Shown in pieces: positions 43,768-51,928 of a stretch of 64,000 nucleotides of DNA. Under the pieces are notes generated by a model. The model worked only from the letters and a program-made list of their open reading frames with translations, was not told the DNA's origin and ran no database searches. Location of the stretch: NCBI RefSeq assembly GCF_004792695.1, contig NZ_SRXU01000001.1, positions 930,001 to 994,000 of the forward strand, written 5' to 3'. Numbering within the stretch: position 1 is the first letter of the stretch; each line of letters starts with the position of its first letter. Made by a program: the position numbers and the translations under genes. This stretch comes from Sphingomonas naasensis. Its GTDB lineage: Bacteria; Pseudomonadota; Alphaproteobacteria; Sphingomonadales; Sphingomonadaceae.

Positions 43768-45032
43768 TGCGCCTCCCCGCGCCGGGCGCGCCGGTCGAGC
43801 CGCCAGATGCCGAGCATCATCACCAGCTGGGCGAGCACCACGCCAGCGATCGTGTAGACCGACGGCGCGAAGAGCGTGATCGCCACCACCGCCGCGACGC
43901 CGACGATGCAGCTCCGCACGCTGGTCGCGGCGAGCGGCCGGAACGCGCCGCGCGCCTGGGTGAGCACGCTCATCGGCGCCTGCAGACACTGCACGAGCGA
44001 CAGCCCCGCGCAGAGCGCGACCGCGGTCATCACCGTCGGCACCGACAGCGTCGGCTTGATGATCACCTGCGGGACGAGCGTGAGGATCAGCCCCGCGAGA
44101 ACGACGGTCGCGATCCAGATCGCCACCAGCGCGGCCATGAACGCGCGCGCCGATCCGCGCGCGCCGCGCGCGTCGCCCTTGCCTATGGCGCGCGCCATGC
44201 GCGGCCGCTCGAGCTGGGTGAGCGCGGTGATGCAGACATTGACCGGACGGAAGAACAACATGCCCACCGCGATCGGCGCGAACGCCGCCGGGCCGGCAAA
44301 GAGCGTGACGATGTAGCTGTGCGCGTTCGAGGTCGCTTCGGTGGTGACCACGCCGATCAGCGTCCAGGCCGACTGGCGCTTCCACACCGGACGATAATCG
44401 GCCAGCGCCCTGCCCAGCCCCACCGGCCGATGCCGCGCGAGGAAGCGCGCGCCGAAGGGGATCAGCGCCACCGCGCCGGCCGCCGCGATCACCGCGCCGA
44501 ACAGCTCGAGATGCGCCCCGAAGGCGAGCGTCGCGCCGACGCCGGCGACCACGCAGACCGCATAGACGAGATCGGAGATCGCCGCACCGCCCGGGGTGTG
44601 GTGCGCATAGGCATTGGCGCGGCCGAACCAGCGGAGCAGCGAGAACACTCCCGCCAGCCCGAACGCCGCCGCCGCCCAGGGGCCGGCCATCACCCAGCCG
44701 ATCGTCCCGCAGAGCAGCCCCTGCGCGAGCGCGAGCAGCAGATTGACCGGATAGAAGAAGTCGAAGCCCTCGCCCTCTTCCTCGTGCTGGTTCACCGCGA
44801 TCGCATAGGGAGTCGAGACCAGCGCGTTCGACAGGCCATAGCCGAACTGGATGATCACCAGCAGGAAGGCGAGCGTACCGATCTCGGCCGCATCGAGCCG
44901 GCGCACCGAGGCCAGCTGGACGAGCAAATGGCTGACCGACACCGCCGCCGACGACATGCTCGCCAGCCCGAAGCGCGCCAGCGTGGCGCGCAGGGGTTTC
45001 TTTTCAACAGGCAAGGCAGCAGCCTCAACCAT
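43764..45032 (-). CDS. Wzx-like polysaccharide flippase
   Basis: This 422-residue protein has about twelve hydrophobic segments. Its layout is that of the MATE/MVF-type polysaccharide exporter superfamily. It has the N-terminal stretch LARFGLASMSSAAVSVSHLL, GTLAFLLVIIQFGYGLSNAL and an internal FFRPVNVCITALTQ region. It would move undecaprenyl-linked repeat units across the inner membrane. It lies between the WecG-family gene (8-nt overlap) and the polymerase. The sequence is divergent from well-studied Wzx proteins, so assignment rests on topology plus operon position. Confidence 0.78.
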   Translation of the reverse strand: MVEAAALPVEKKPLRATLARFGLASMSSAAVSVSHLLVQLASVRRLDAAEIGTLAFLLVIIQFGYGLSNALVSTPYAIAVNQHEEEGEGFDFFYPVNLLLALAQGLLCGTIGWVMAGPWAAAAFGLAGVFSLLRWFGRANAYAHHTPGGAAISDLVYAVCVVAGVGATLAFGAHLELFGAVIAAAGAVALIPFGARFLARHRPVGLGRALADYRPVWKRQSAWTLIGVVTTEATSNAHSYIVTLFAGPAAFAPIAVGMLFFRPVNVCITALTQLERPRMARAIGKGDARGARGSARAFMAALVAIWIATVVLAGLILTLVPQVIIKPTLSVPTVMTAVALCAGLSLVQCLQAPMSVLTQARGAFRPLAATSVRSCIVGVAAVVAITLFAPSVYTIAGVVLAQLVMMLGIWRLDRRARRGEAQ

Positions 45033-45831
45033 TCCGGTGCTTCCAGATCAGATACAGCGCGTGCGGATTGGTGGTGAGATAGCGCCAGGCGAGATGCCGC
45101 GGATTGGTCGCCATGCGGTGCAGCCATTCGAGCCCGGCATTCTGCATCCATTGCGGCGCGCGCGGATAATCGCCGGTGATGTAGTTGAACAGGCCGCCAC
45201 AGGTGACGATCCAGCCCGCCTTGATCCGATCGCGGTTGCGCACGCAAAACGCCTGCTCGCGCGGCTTGCCGGTGCCGACCCACAGCACATCGGGTGCTGC
45301 GGCGTTGATCGCATCGATCACCGCGGCCTCCTCGTCGGGCTTCCAGAAGCCGTTGCGACGCCCGGCGAGCGCGAGCCCGGGCGTCGAGCCGGTGATGCGC
45401 GCGGCGCAATCGGCGTTCACCTGCTCGGTGCCGCCGAGCAGATAATAGCGCACTCCGGCGGCCGCGGCGCCCGGCAGGCTGTCGATGAACATGTCGGTGG
45501 TGCTCGAGCGGTCGGCGATCTTCGGTCCACCGAGCCATTCCGAGGCCTTGACGATCACCTGGCCGTCGGCATGGATCAGGTCGGCCTCGGCGAGATCGGC
45601 GGCGAAGGCCTTGTCGGTCGCGTTGAGCGACAGGCCGTGGCCGTTGCAATCGAACACCAGCGCGGGCCGTTCGCCCGCCGCCAGCCCCAGCGGCGCATCG
45701 CGCAGCATCTTCTCGATCAGCGCGCGGAGCGACAGCGTCGACACTGGCACGCCGCCCACCCATGCGGTCTCGGCATGGCCGTCGCCGGCCCCGCTTTCGC
45801 GCAGCGAGAGCTCTATCGTGCTTCCGTGCAT
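45025..45831 (-). CDS. WecG/TagA/CpsF-family glycosyltransferase
   Basis: This 268-residue protein carries the family landmarks VFDCNGHGLSL, LIHADGQVIVKAS, VRYYLLGGTEQVN, VLWVGTGKPREQAF, CGGLFNYITGDYPRAP and GLEWLHRM. These enzymes (GT26) transfer a sugar, often a uronic acid or ManNAc derivative, to a lipid-linked acceptor at the membrane, typically as an early step after the priming transferase. With ugd nearby, a glucuronosyl transfer like GumK or GumM relatives is possible but unproven. It is 10 nt downstream of the CpsD-like gene. Confidence 0.87.
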   Translation of the reverse strand: MHGSTIELSLRESGAGDGHAETAWVGGVPVSTLSLRALIEKMLRDAPLGLAAGERPALVFDCNGHGLSLNATDKAFAADLAEADLIHADGQVIVKASEWLGGPKIADRSSTTDMFIDSLPGAAAAGVRYYLLGGTEQVNADCAARITGSTPGLALAGRRNGFWKPDEEAAVIDAINAAAPDVLWVGTGKPREQAFCVRNRDRIKAGWIVTCGGLFNYITGDYPRAPQWMQNAGLEWLHRMATNPRHLAWRYLTTNPHALYLIWKHRNG

Positions 45832-45841
45832 CGGGCGCTCC

Positions 45842-46591
45842 TCAGCTGACCACCGAGCCGGCGATCGGGATGTGGTGCCGATCGAGATCGTCGATCACGC
45901 GGCGGATCTCGGACACCGGCGTGACTCCGCGCCGCGCCACGACAACCACGGCATCGAACTTCTCGAGGATGTTGCCGAAGGCCGTCGCCCCCCGTGCGCG
46001 CTCGGCGAGATAGGCGAGCAGATTGGCCTCGGGCAGGTTCCAGCCGGCGGCCGCCTCGGCGAGCGAGCCCTTCTCGACCAACGTCGCCGCGCCGCCTGCC
46101 GCCTGCCCCGCCGGCATCAGCCAGAGCCGCTCGATCGCGGTTTGCGTCACCGGCAGGCGCAACGCCATGCCGCCCAGCTGCTCGGCAAGCCCGATGCGGT
46201 TGGGCAGGCGCAGCAGCCGGTCGAGCGAGGGTCGCTCGATATCGGCGTCGACGAGGATCGTCGGCCCGTCCATCTGCGCCATCACCGTGGCGAGATTGGC
46301 GGCGAGGATCGACGCCTCGTCGCCGGCCTGGAGCGAGAGGATCGCGAGCCGCAGCCGCCCGTCGGCGCCACTCGCCTCGCGCGCGGTGGCGAGCAGCTTG
46401 GCGCGCACCTTGCGGACCTTGGCGACATAGGCATCGTCGGCGTCGAACGCGGCGGTGACCAGCGGATCGACACGGTCGTCGCCGCGCGCGAGCAGCGCAA
46501 GACCGCCCTGCCCCGGGGCTTCGGCATCGGCCGGATGGAACGCGGCCTCGGCGAGCAGCGGGTTTGCGCCCGCAGTGGAACGGAGCCTCAT
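45842..46591 (-). CDS. CpsD/BY-kinase-like protein with degenerate Walker A
   Basis: This 249-residue protein matches the cytoplasmic ATPase half of polysaccharide co-polymerases. It has TILVDADIERPSL (the Walker A' strand usually LVDADLRRP) and GLAEQLGG, and a C-terminal VVVARRGVTPVSEIRRVIDD. Where active tyrosine kinases have PGEGKS before the NLA helix, this protein has LQAGDEASILAANLA, with no P-loop lysine. There is also no tyrosine cluster at the C-terminus. ATP hydrolysis and autophosphorylation are therefore doubtful, and it may be a structural or regulatory partner of the Wzz-type protein encoded directly upstream (4-nt overlap), as for the split GelC/GelE arrangement in sphingan producers. 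Confidence 0.8.
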   Translation of the reverse strand: MRLRSTAGANPLLAEAAFHPADAEAPGQGGLALLARGDDRVDPLVTAAFDADDAYVAKVRKVRAKLLATAREASGADGRLRLAILSLQAGDEASILAANLATVMAQMDGPTILVDADIERPSLDRLLRLPNRIGLAEQLGGMALRLPVTQTAIERLWLMPAGQAAGGAATLVEKGSLAEAAAGWNLPEANLLAYLAERARGATAFGNILEKFDAVVVVARRGVTPVSEIRRVIDDLDRHHIPIAGSVVS

Positions 46592-47949
46592 GCAGCCTCC
46601 TCACGTGGGATGAACCAGCCACCGGCCGGCTGGGAGTTGGGGGAGAGATCGGCGATCACCTCGACTTCGGTCGACGCCGCGAGCCCGTGGAGGGTGCGCA
46701 CGCGCGGCCGCAGGATCTCGCCGAGGATCACCGTAGCGATACCCGCGAGCAGCCCGAGCGCGATGCCGCCAGCGAACCACAGGGGCAGGCTCGGCCGGGC
46801 CGGGAAGAGCGGCACCGTCGCCTGATCAAGCAGGCTGGCATTGGGCTGCGAGATCTGGCTCTTGAGCGCCGCCTCGTTGAAGCGCTGACGGACCGTGTCA
46901 TAGGTCTGCCGCGCCGCCTCGACGTCGCGCTGCATGACCATCAGCTGGTCCTGCACGCCCGACATCCGGATCATGCGATCCTCCTGCGCCGCCATCTCGC
47001 CGCGCAGCTCGCCTTCGCGACGGCTGGCCGCGCTGCTGTTGGCGGTCATCGACGAAGCCTGGTTGGCCCGCGCGGCACGCAGGCTGCCCTGAAGCTCGCC
47101 CAGTTCGGCCTTTGCGGCGACCATCTGCGGATGGTTCGGGCCCAGCGACTTGGCGAGCTGGGCGACCTTGCCGGCCTGGGTGGCGACCGCTTCCTCGATA
47201 TTCTGCACGACGAGCGAGGTCGCGACCTCGGGCACCGCCGCCGATCCCGATTTGGAGTGCGCCGCGGCGGCATCGGCCTGCGCCTGAACGAGATGCGCCG
47301 AGAGGTTCTTGAGCTTCTCCGCCTCGAGATCCATGCGGTTCATGCCGATGATGTCGTGCGCGCGCTGGAAGTCAGAGAGCTTCTTCTGCGCGATTTCGTA
47401 GCGGCGGCGGACGTCGGCGGTGCGCGCTTCGAACCATTGCGCCGAACCCTGCGCCGCCGAGGCGCGCAGGCTGACCTGCTCGCGCATGTAGATCTGCGCG
47501 GCGAGATTGGCGACGCGCGCCGCCACCGCCGGATCCGGATCGAGGAACTGGATCTGCAGCACGTTGCTCTGCCGGCCGGTGGTGACCGTCAGCCCCGCGC
47601 GCACCCGCGCCGCGGCCTGCTGGAGCCGCGCCTCGGGGGGAACGTCCGCCGGGATCGCGTCGAGGAAGCCGGCCGCCTTCGCCACCGCATCGGTGACCTT
47701 GGCGCTGCGGATCAGATCGACTTGGGTGGCGATGATCGAATCGGTCTCGACGCGGCCCTGCTGCTGCTGGGTGCTGTCGGTCGGATCGGTTTGCGAGAGG
47801 TCGAGCAGCAGCGACGACGTCGCCACATATTGCCGCGGCTGGACCAGCGCGATCGCGGCGACGATAGCGAACAGCACGCCCGCGATCGCCGCAACGAGCA
47901 GCCAGCGCGCCTTGAGCGCCTCGACCAGATCGGCTGCCTTGATGGTCAT
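46588..47949 (-). CDS. Wzz/GumC-type chain-length regulator (EPS co-polymerase)
   Basis: This 453-residue protein has a first membrane segment (WLLVAAIAGVLFAIVAAIAL), a periplasmic domain of about 360 residues with long coiled-coil stretches, and a second membrane segment (LWFAGGIALGLLAGIATVIL) preceded by the proline-rich PARPSLP, the typical PCP signature. The N-terminal beta part (ATSSLLLDLSQ; LQIQFLDPDPAVAARVAN) is the Wzz domain. It contains no cytoplasmic kinase; that domain is the separate gene downstream. It controls chain length and links polymerase to the export protein. Confidence 0.9.
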   Translation of the reverse strand: MTIKAADLVEALKARWLLVAAIAGVLFAIVAAIALVQPRQYVATSSLLLDLSQTDPTDSTQQQQGRVETDSIIATQVDLIRSAKVTDAVAKAAGFLDAIPADVPPEARLQQAAARVRAGLTVTTGRQSNVLQIQFLDPDPAVAARVANLAAQIYMREQVSLRASAAQGSAQWFEARTADVRRRYEIAQKKLSDFQRAHDIIGMNRMDLEAEKLKNLSAHLVQAQADAAAAHSKSGSAAVPEVATSLVVQNIEEAVATQAGKVAQLAKSLGPNHPQMVAAKAELGELQGSLRAARANQASSMTANSSAASRREGELRGEMAAQEDRMIRMSGVQDQLMVMQRDVEAARQTYDTVRQRFNEAALKSQISQPNASLLDQATVPLFPARPSLPLWFAGGIALGLLAGIATVILGEILRPRVRTLHGLAASTEVEVIADLSPNSQPAGGWFIPREEAA

Positions 47950-49286
47950 AGCCCGACTCCCTGCAGAAGCTCGCGCGCGTCGAGCGTGTCACGCGCCACC
48001 GATGCGGCGTCGCGGGTTCGCGCCGCGCCATTGGCCATCAGCACGAGGAATTGCGGGGACAGCGAATCGGCGAATTGCAGCTCGCCCGGCATGCCGTCTT
48101 CGGTGAGCGCGGGGGCGATCAGGCCGATCGTGCGATCGACTGCGGTTGCCCCACCCAGTTCCTCGCCGAACAGGTCGGTGCCTGCCGCGGTGAGCCGTTC
48201 GAAGGTGAGGATCGGTGCATGCGCCGCGAGCACCCCCGCCAGCGCGATCATCCCGCGCAACGAACCCGCCTGGGCGAGCGCGCGCTCGAAGACCCGACAC
48301 ATGTCCGGCGTGAGATCGCTCCACTCGGCAAGCGCCTCGGCGAGGCCCTTCTGGGCGTCGGCCAGCACGATGCGGTCGCGCCCTGCCGCCTCGGCGTTGA
48401 GCGCGGCGTGCATGCCGAACAGCCGGGCATGATAAGGCGAGCCTATCGCCGCCGAGACGATCGTCTGAACCGCCTCCTCCTCGAACGACAGCCCCGCCTG
48501 CTGCGCACAAAGCCGCAGCAAACCGGCGAGTTCGTCGCGCTCGATCGGCGCCACCGGCTGTGCCGCGAGATGCCGCCGCAGCGACGGATGCGCGGCGAGC
48601 AGCCCGTCGACATTGCCGGCGATGCCGACGAGCACGATCTGCACCGTCGAATGCATGTCGGTGAGCAGCTTGAGCAGCGACGCGACTTCGTGCCGGGTGC
48701 GCTCGGCCGCGACGCGATCGAATTCGTCGACGATCAGCAAGGTGCGCTGGTTGACGCCTTGGACGAAGAGATTGGCGATCTGCTGGATGCCCAGCGGCTT
48801 GTCTGCGGGGATCGATGCGGCGATGCCACGCTGGAGCGGCAGCTCGTCGAGGAACGGGCGGAACAGCCCGTCGACATCGGCGCCTTCGCTGGCCGAGCCA
48901 TAGAGCGCGACGCAGCCCGCCTCATCGGCGAGATCGCCGAAGACGCGCGCGAGCGAGGTCTTGCCCGATCCGCGCGCGCCATAGATCAGCGCGTGCTTGC
49001 GCTGCTTGACGACGGCATCGATCAGCCGCGCCAGCTCCTTCTTGCGGCCGGCAAGGCCATGGCGATCGCTCACCGGCACCGCAGTGTTGAACGCCGCGAA
49101 CACGGCATTCCGGCGAAACGCGATCGCCGGCTGCCCGCCGGCCCCGCGCCCGCCGGAAATCGGCATCACCGGGGTCTCGTCCTCTGCCGGCGCCGCATAT
49201 TCGAGGCGCTCAGGAATGCGCCTGCCGCCCGGCTCTCCCGAGAACAGGCTCTGCAGCCAATGCTGCAATCGTTCGGTCCAGCCCAT
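47946..49286 (-). CDS. EPS-operon AAA ATPase (ExeA-like)
   Basis: This 446-residue cytoplasmic ATPase has Walker A GARGSGKTSLARVF, Walker B LLIVDEFDRVAA and a sensor-like VLVGIAGNVDGLLAAH. The N-terminus (about 80 residues) contains a small amphipathic segment (TERLQHWLQSLFSG), which may contact the membrane. It sits between the Wza-type export gene and the Wzz-type gene, overlapping the latter by 4 nt. ATPases at this position are seen in several EPS clusters but are poorly understood. Given the degenerate ATPase two genes downstream, it might supply the missing ATP hydrolysis (inference). The ATG at 49286 is chosen; a TTG nine codons upstream would overlap the previous stop. Confidence 0.8.
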   Translation of the reverse strand: MGWTERLQHWLQSLFSGEPGGRRIPERLEYAAPAEDETPVMPISGGRGAGGQPAIAFRRNAVFAAFNTAVPVSDRHGLAGRKKELARLIDAVVKQRKHALIYGARGSGKTSLARVFGDLADEAGCVALYGSASEGADVDGLFRPFLDELPLQRGIAASIPADKPLGIQQIANLFVQGVNQRTLLIVDEFDRVAAERTRHEVASLLKLLTDMHSTVQIVLVGIAGNVDGLLAAHPSLRRHLAAQPVAPIERDELAGLLRLCAQQAGLSFEEEAVQTIVSAAIGSPYHARLFGMHAALNAEAAGRDRIVLADAQKGLAEALAEWSDLTPDMCRVFERALAQAGSLRGMIALAGVLAAHAPILTFERLTAAGTDLFGEELGGATAVDRTIGLIAPALTEDGMPGELQFADSLSPQFLVLMANGAARTRDAASVARDTLDARELLQGVGL

Positions 49287-49309
49287 GTCGTGGTTCCCGT
49301 GGGTTACGC

Positions 49310-50185
49310 TCAAAACAGTTTCTCGCGGATGATCAGCACGTCCTCGGGCTGGACGGCGTCATCGAGGGTGATGCCCTCGATCTCCTTGCCCGCACGGCGC
49401 ACCTTGATGCGTTTGGTCGACCCGGCGAGCGTCGGCCCGCCGGCCAGCGCGAGCGCCTGGCGGAAGGTCTGGCCGGGAACGAAGTTGAAGGCGCCGGGGC
49501 CCTGCACCTGCCCATAGACATAGACCTTCTCGGCCGGCGGCACGAACAGGATGTCGCCAGGGCCGAGCGGGCGATTGGCGCCGGCGTTCATGTCGGCCAG
49601 CGAGATCCGCACCGGGCCGCTGCCGTCCGCGGGCGTCAGGATCACGGCATTGGCGCCGGTCGCATTCGCCCCGCCCGCCTTGGCGAGCATCGAGGCGACC
49701 GTATAGGGCCGGTCTAGCGGATAGTTGCCCGCCTCGGACACGTTGCCGAGCACGGCGACCGAGCGGCTGACGAACTGCGACACCTCGACATTGACCGAGG
49801 GCCGCTCGAGATAGCCGCCCGAAGCATAGCCGCTGGCGATCGCATCGGCGAGCTCGGCGGTGGTCTTGCCGCGCACATCGACCGCGCCGAGCATCGCGAG
49901 GCGGATCGTTCCGTCGGCCTTCACCCGGGTGGTGACCGAGAGATCGGGCTGGCCATAGATGAACACCTTGACCTCATCGTCGGGACCGAGCCGGTAGCCG
50001 GGCGCGGCAGCAGGTGCCGTCGCGGCGGCGGCCGCAGCAGGCGGCGCAGCAGCGGCAGCCCCTGGCGGCGGGGTCGCCGCGGCGAGTCCGGCGCCGCTGG
50101 TCTGCGCGGCCGCCGGAAAAGCGAGGATCGATACTGCCAGCGCGAGGGCCGGAAGGCGGGTTCGGTGATGTTGCATGTACCTCAT
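49310..50185 (-). CDS. Wza/GumB-type polysaccharide export protein
   Basis: This 291-residue protein has a signal peptide (LALAVSILAFPAAAQT) and an alanine/proline-rich linker of about 40 residues. A poly-export domain beginning YRLGPDDEVKVFIYGQPDLS and two SLBB-type repeats follow (VAVLGNVSEAGNYPL and VYVYGQVQGPGAFNFVPG). OPX proteins form the periplasm-to-surface channel for EPS. There is no lipobox cysteine, so a separate outer-membrane protein may complete the channel; the barrel protein upstream is a candidate. It follows that gene by 4 nt. Confidence 0.92.
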   Translation of the reverse strand: MRYMQHHRTRLPALALAVSILAFPAAAQTSGAGLAAATPPPGAAAAAPPAAAAAATAPAAAPGYRLGPDDEVKVFIYGQPDLSVTTRVKADGTIRLAMLGAVDVRGKTTAELADAIASGYASGGYLERPSVNVEVSQFVSRSVAVLGNVSEAGNYPLDRPYTVASMLAKAGGANATGANAVILTPADGSGPVRISLADMNAGANRPLGPGDILFVPPAEKVYVYGQVQGPGAFNFVPGQTFRQALALAGGPTLAGSTKRIKVRRAGKEIEGITLDDAVQPEDVLIIREKLF

Positions 50186-50189
50186 AGGT

Positions 50190-51401
50190 TCAAAACCTCA
50201 TGGTTGCGCCGAGCGAGACACGGTTCGCCCGATAGTTCGAGACATCGCTGTTAGTGGCGCGGTCGAGATGCGTGAGCGACAGATCCAGCGCGAGCGCCTC
50301 GCTGATCTTGCGCCGCGCAATCAAACCGAACTGGTTGGTTCGATCATGGGTGTAGCTGAACGGCCGGATCGCAGCGTCCTGACGGAAATCGCGCCGGACG
50401 AGCTCGCCGAACGCGCCGATCGTGGTGAGCTCGCTCAGCCCGACCTCGGCCGAGAGACGATGCGCCGTACGGATCGCGAAGCCGGTGGCGATCAGGCTGT
50501 CGTTGACGATCGTCCGCTCGGTCGATGCGGTGAGCTTCACGCGCGGAATCGCCATTGTCGAGACGCGCACCGCCCAGCCCGGGCCGTCATAGTCACCGAT
50601 CGCCGCGGAGGTGCTCGTCACGTGCATCCAGCGGAAATCGGCGTCGATCGACGTCAGCGGCGAGACCGCGCGCGAGAAGGACAGCCCCCAGGCGTCGCTG
50701 CGATTCTCCGCCGCCAGCGCCGGCCGGTCGCTGGTGACGTGCTCGTAATAGGCAGTGAGCTTGCCGAGGCTCGGCTTGGCGTAGCCCACCCCGGCACGCC
50801 AGAGGTTGCTGGTCTGATCGGCATATTCGAAGCCATCGCCGTTGCGCGTGGTGTCGCGCCGCCAGCTCGCCACCGGATAGAGGCCGGCGGGCCGCTCGCA
50901 ATCGGCCGAGACGCCGAGCGTCGAGAATTTCTGAAGGTTCTCGCTGGCGCTGTTGATGTCGCCATAATCGGCGCGCTGCTGGCGATAGCTCGCATAAGGC
51001 TTCACCGCGCAGGTGCCGGCGATCAGCAGCTTGCCCGAACCCTCGAGCTCGAGGCGCGGCTTGCTCCGGCCGCTTTCCGAGACGAACCGGTCGTAGCCGA
51101 CCAATGCGCGCAGGCTTATAGCGCGGACGCCGATGTCGCGATCGAAGCGCGCCTCGATCGCCGGGGTGACGATCACATCGGCGACGGGATCCGCCGCGTC
51201 GGAATCGACGCGATAGACATTGTCGTCATAGACGATCGACAATGACGGCTCGATCCGCAGCCCTTGCTCGGCCTGCGGCTGCGCCTTGGGCTTGGGTCGA
51301 TCGACTTCCTGCGCCCGCGCCGATGCGACCGACATTGTGCAGAGCAACATAGTGCCCGCAAAAAGCTCGGCCGATCGACGCTTGAACACGCGTCGTCGCA
51401 C
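50190..51401 (-). CDS. Outer-membrane beta-barrel protein of the EPS operon
   Basis: The protein is about 403 residues with a signal peptide (LFAGTMLLCTMSVASARAQ). Alternating beta-strands run through the whole mature part, ending in an aromatic C-terminal residue (VSLGATMRF). The opening IEPSLSIVYDDNVYR is typical of the outer-membrane beta-barrel family found next to OPX genes in EPS clusters of sphingomonads and relatives. It may form or anchor the outer-membrane secretion pore. No ATG is available at the right place; GTG 51401 follows GGGAG, with a GTG four codons later or a more distal GTG (51467) as alternatives, so the start is uncertain. Confidence 0.78.
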   Translation of the reverse strand: MRRRVFKRRSAELFAGTMLLCTMSVASARAQEVDRPKPKAQPQAEQGLRIEPSLSIVYDDNVYRVDSDAADPVADVIVTPAIEARFDRDIGVRAISLRALVGYDRFVSESGRSKPRLELEGSGKLLIAGTCAVKPYASYRQQRADYGDINSASENLQKFSTLGVSADCERPAGLYPVASWRRDTTRNGDGFEYADQTSNLWRAGVGYAKPSLGKLTAYYEHVTSDRPALAAENRSDAWGLSFSRAVSPLTSIDADFRWMHVTSTSAAIGDYDGPGWAVRVSTMAIPRVKLTASTERTIVNDSLIATGFAIRTAHRLSAEVGLSELTTIGAFGELVRRDFRQDAAIRPFSYTHDRTNQFGLIARRKISEALALDLSLTHLDRATNSDVSNYRANRVSLGATMRF

Positions 51402-51623
51402 AGTCTCCCAGCCCTTCGCAGCTGCGAAACAATTTAGATTAGATACGCTTTCGCCAGAGCAAAGCACGCGCTCAGGACCTCATTGCAGTGCAGCAATTTG
51501 GTCATGCTAGAGCGTTCGGTCGCCGCTGCCCACCTTAGTTAATTCGGTTGGTCGTACCCGAGGCACGGCTTGTTCGTTTCTGGACGGGAACGACCGTCCC
51601 GCAGCTGCCGACGCGAGTCGGAT

Positions 51624-51821
51624 TCAGCCGAGCAGCCAGAGGCCGACCGCGCCAAGCGCGACCACGAAACTGGCGATGCCCGCCCAACGCGAGCCCGCCT
51701 GGACGAGGCGCTCGGATAGAGGTTCGTTGACGTCCGCCGGCATCAGCCACATCGGCTGCGCTTGCGCCTGCTCGGCGACGCGCGCGTCGGCATCGTTCGC
51801 CATCACCAGTTTCTTTGCCAC
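51624..51821 (-). CDS. Small tail-anchored membrane protein (unknown), copy A
   Basis: This 65-residue protein has a polar N-terminus and one C-terminal hydrophobic helix (WAGIASFVVALGAVGLWLLG). The GTG start at 51821 has AAGGA 9 nt upstream. The C-terminal half (ERLVQAGSRWAGIASFVVAL) resembles that of the small protein at 53589-53816 (RGIQLVSRLAGPAVFVLAL), so the two are paralogues. It lies between the priming transferase and the outer-membrane barrel gene, all on the minus strand. No known family was recognised. The 222-nt gap downstream (51402-51623) holds only an AT-rich stretch that may be a promoter for the barrel gene. Confidence 0.65.
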   Translation of the reverse strand: MAKKLVMANDADARVAEQAQAQPMWLMPADVNEPLSERLVQAGSRWAGIASFVVALGAVGLWLLG

Positions 51822-51928
51822 TGCCCGCGATCCTTGTTGCCCGCAGCGGCTATCGCCGAAAATCCTTTATGGAAGCTTTTTGGCGATCATTAACATCGAG
51901 CGCGAGCGGCTTTTCGCCCGCGCGTGGC

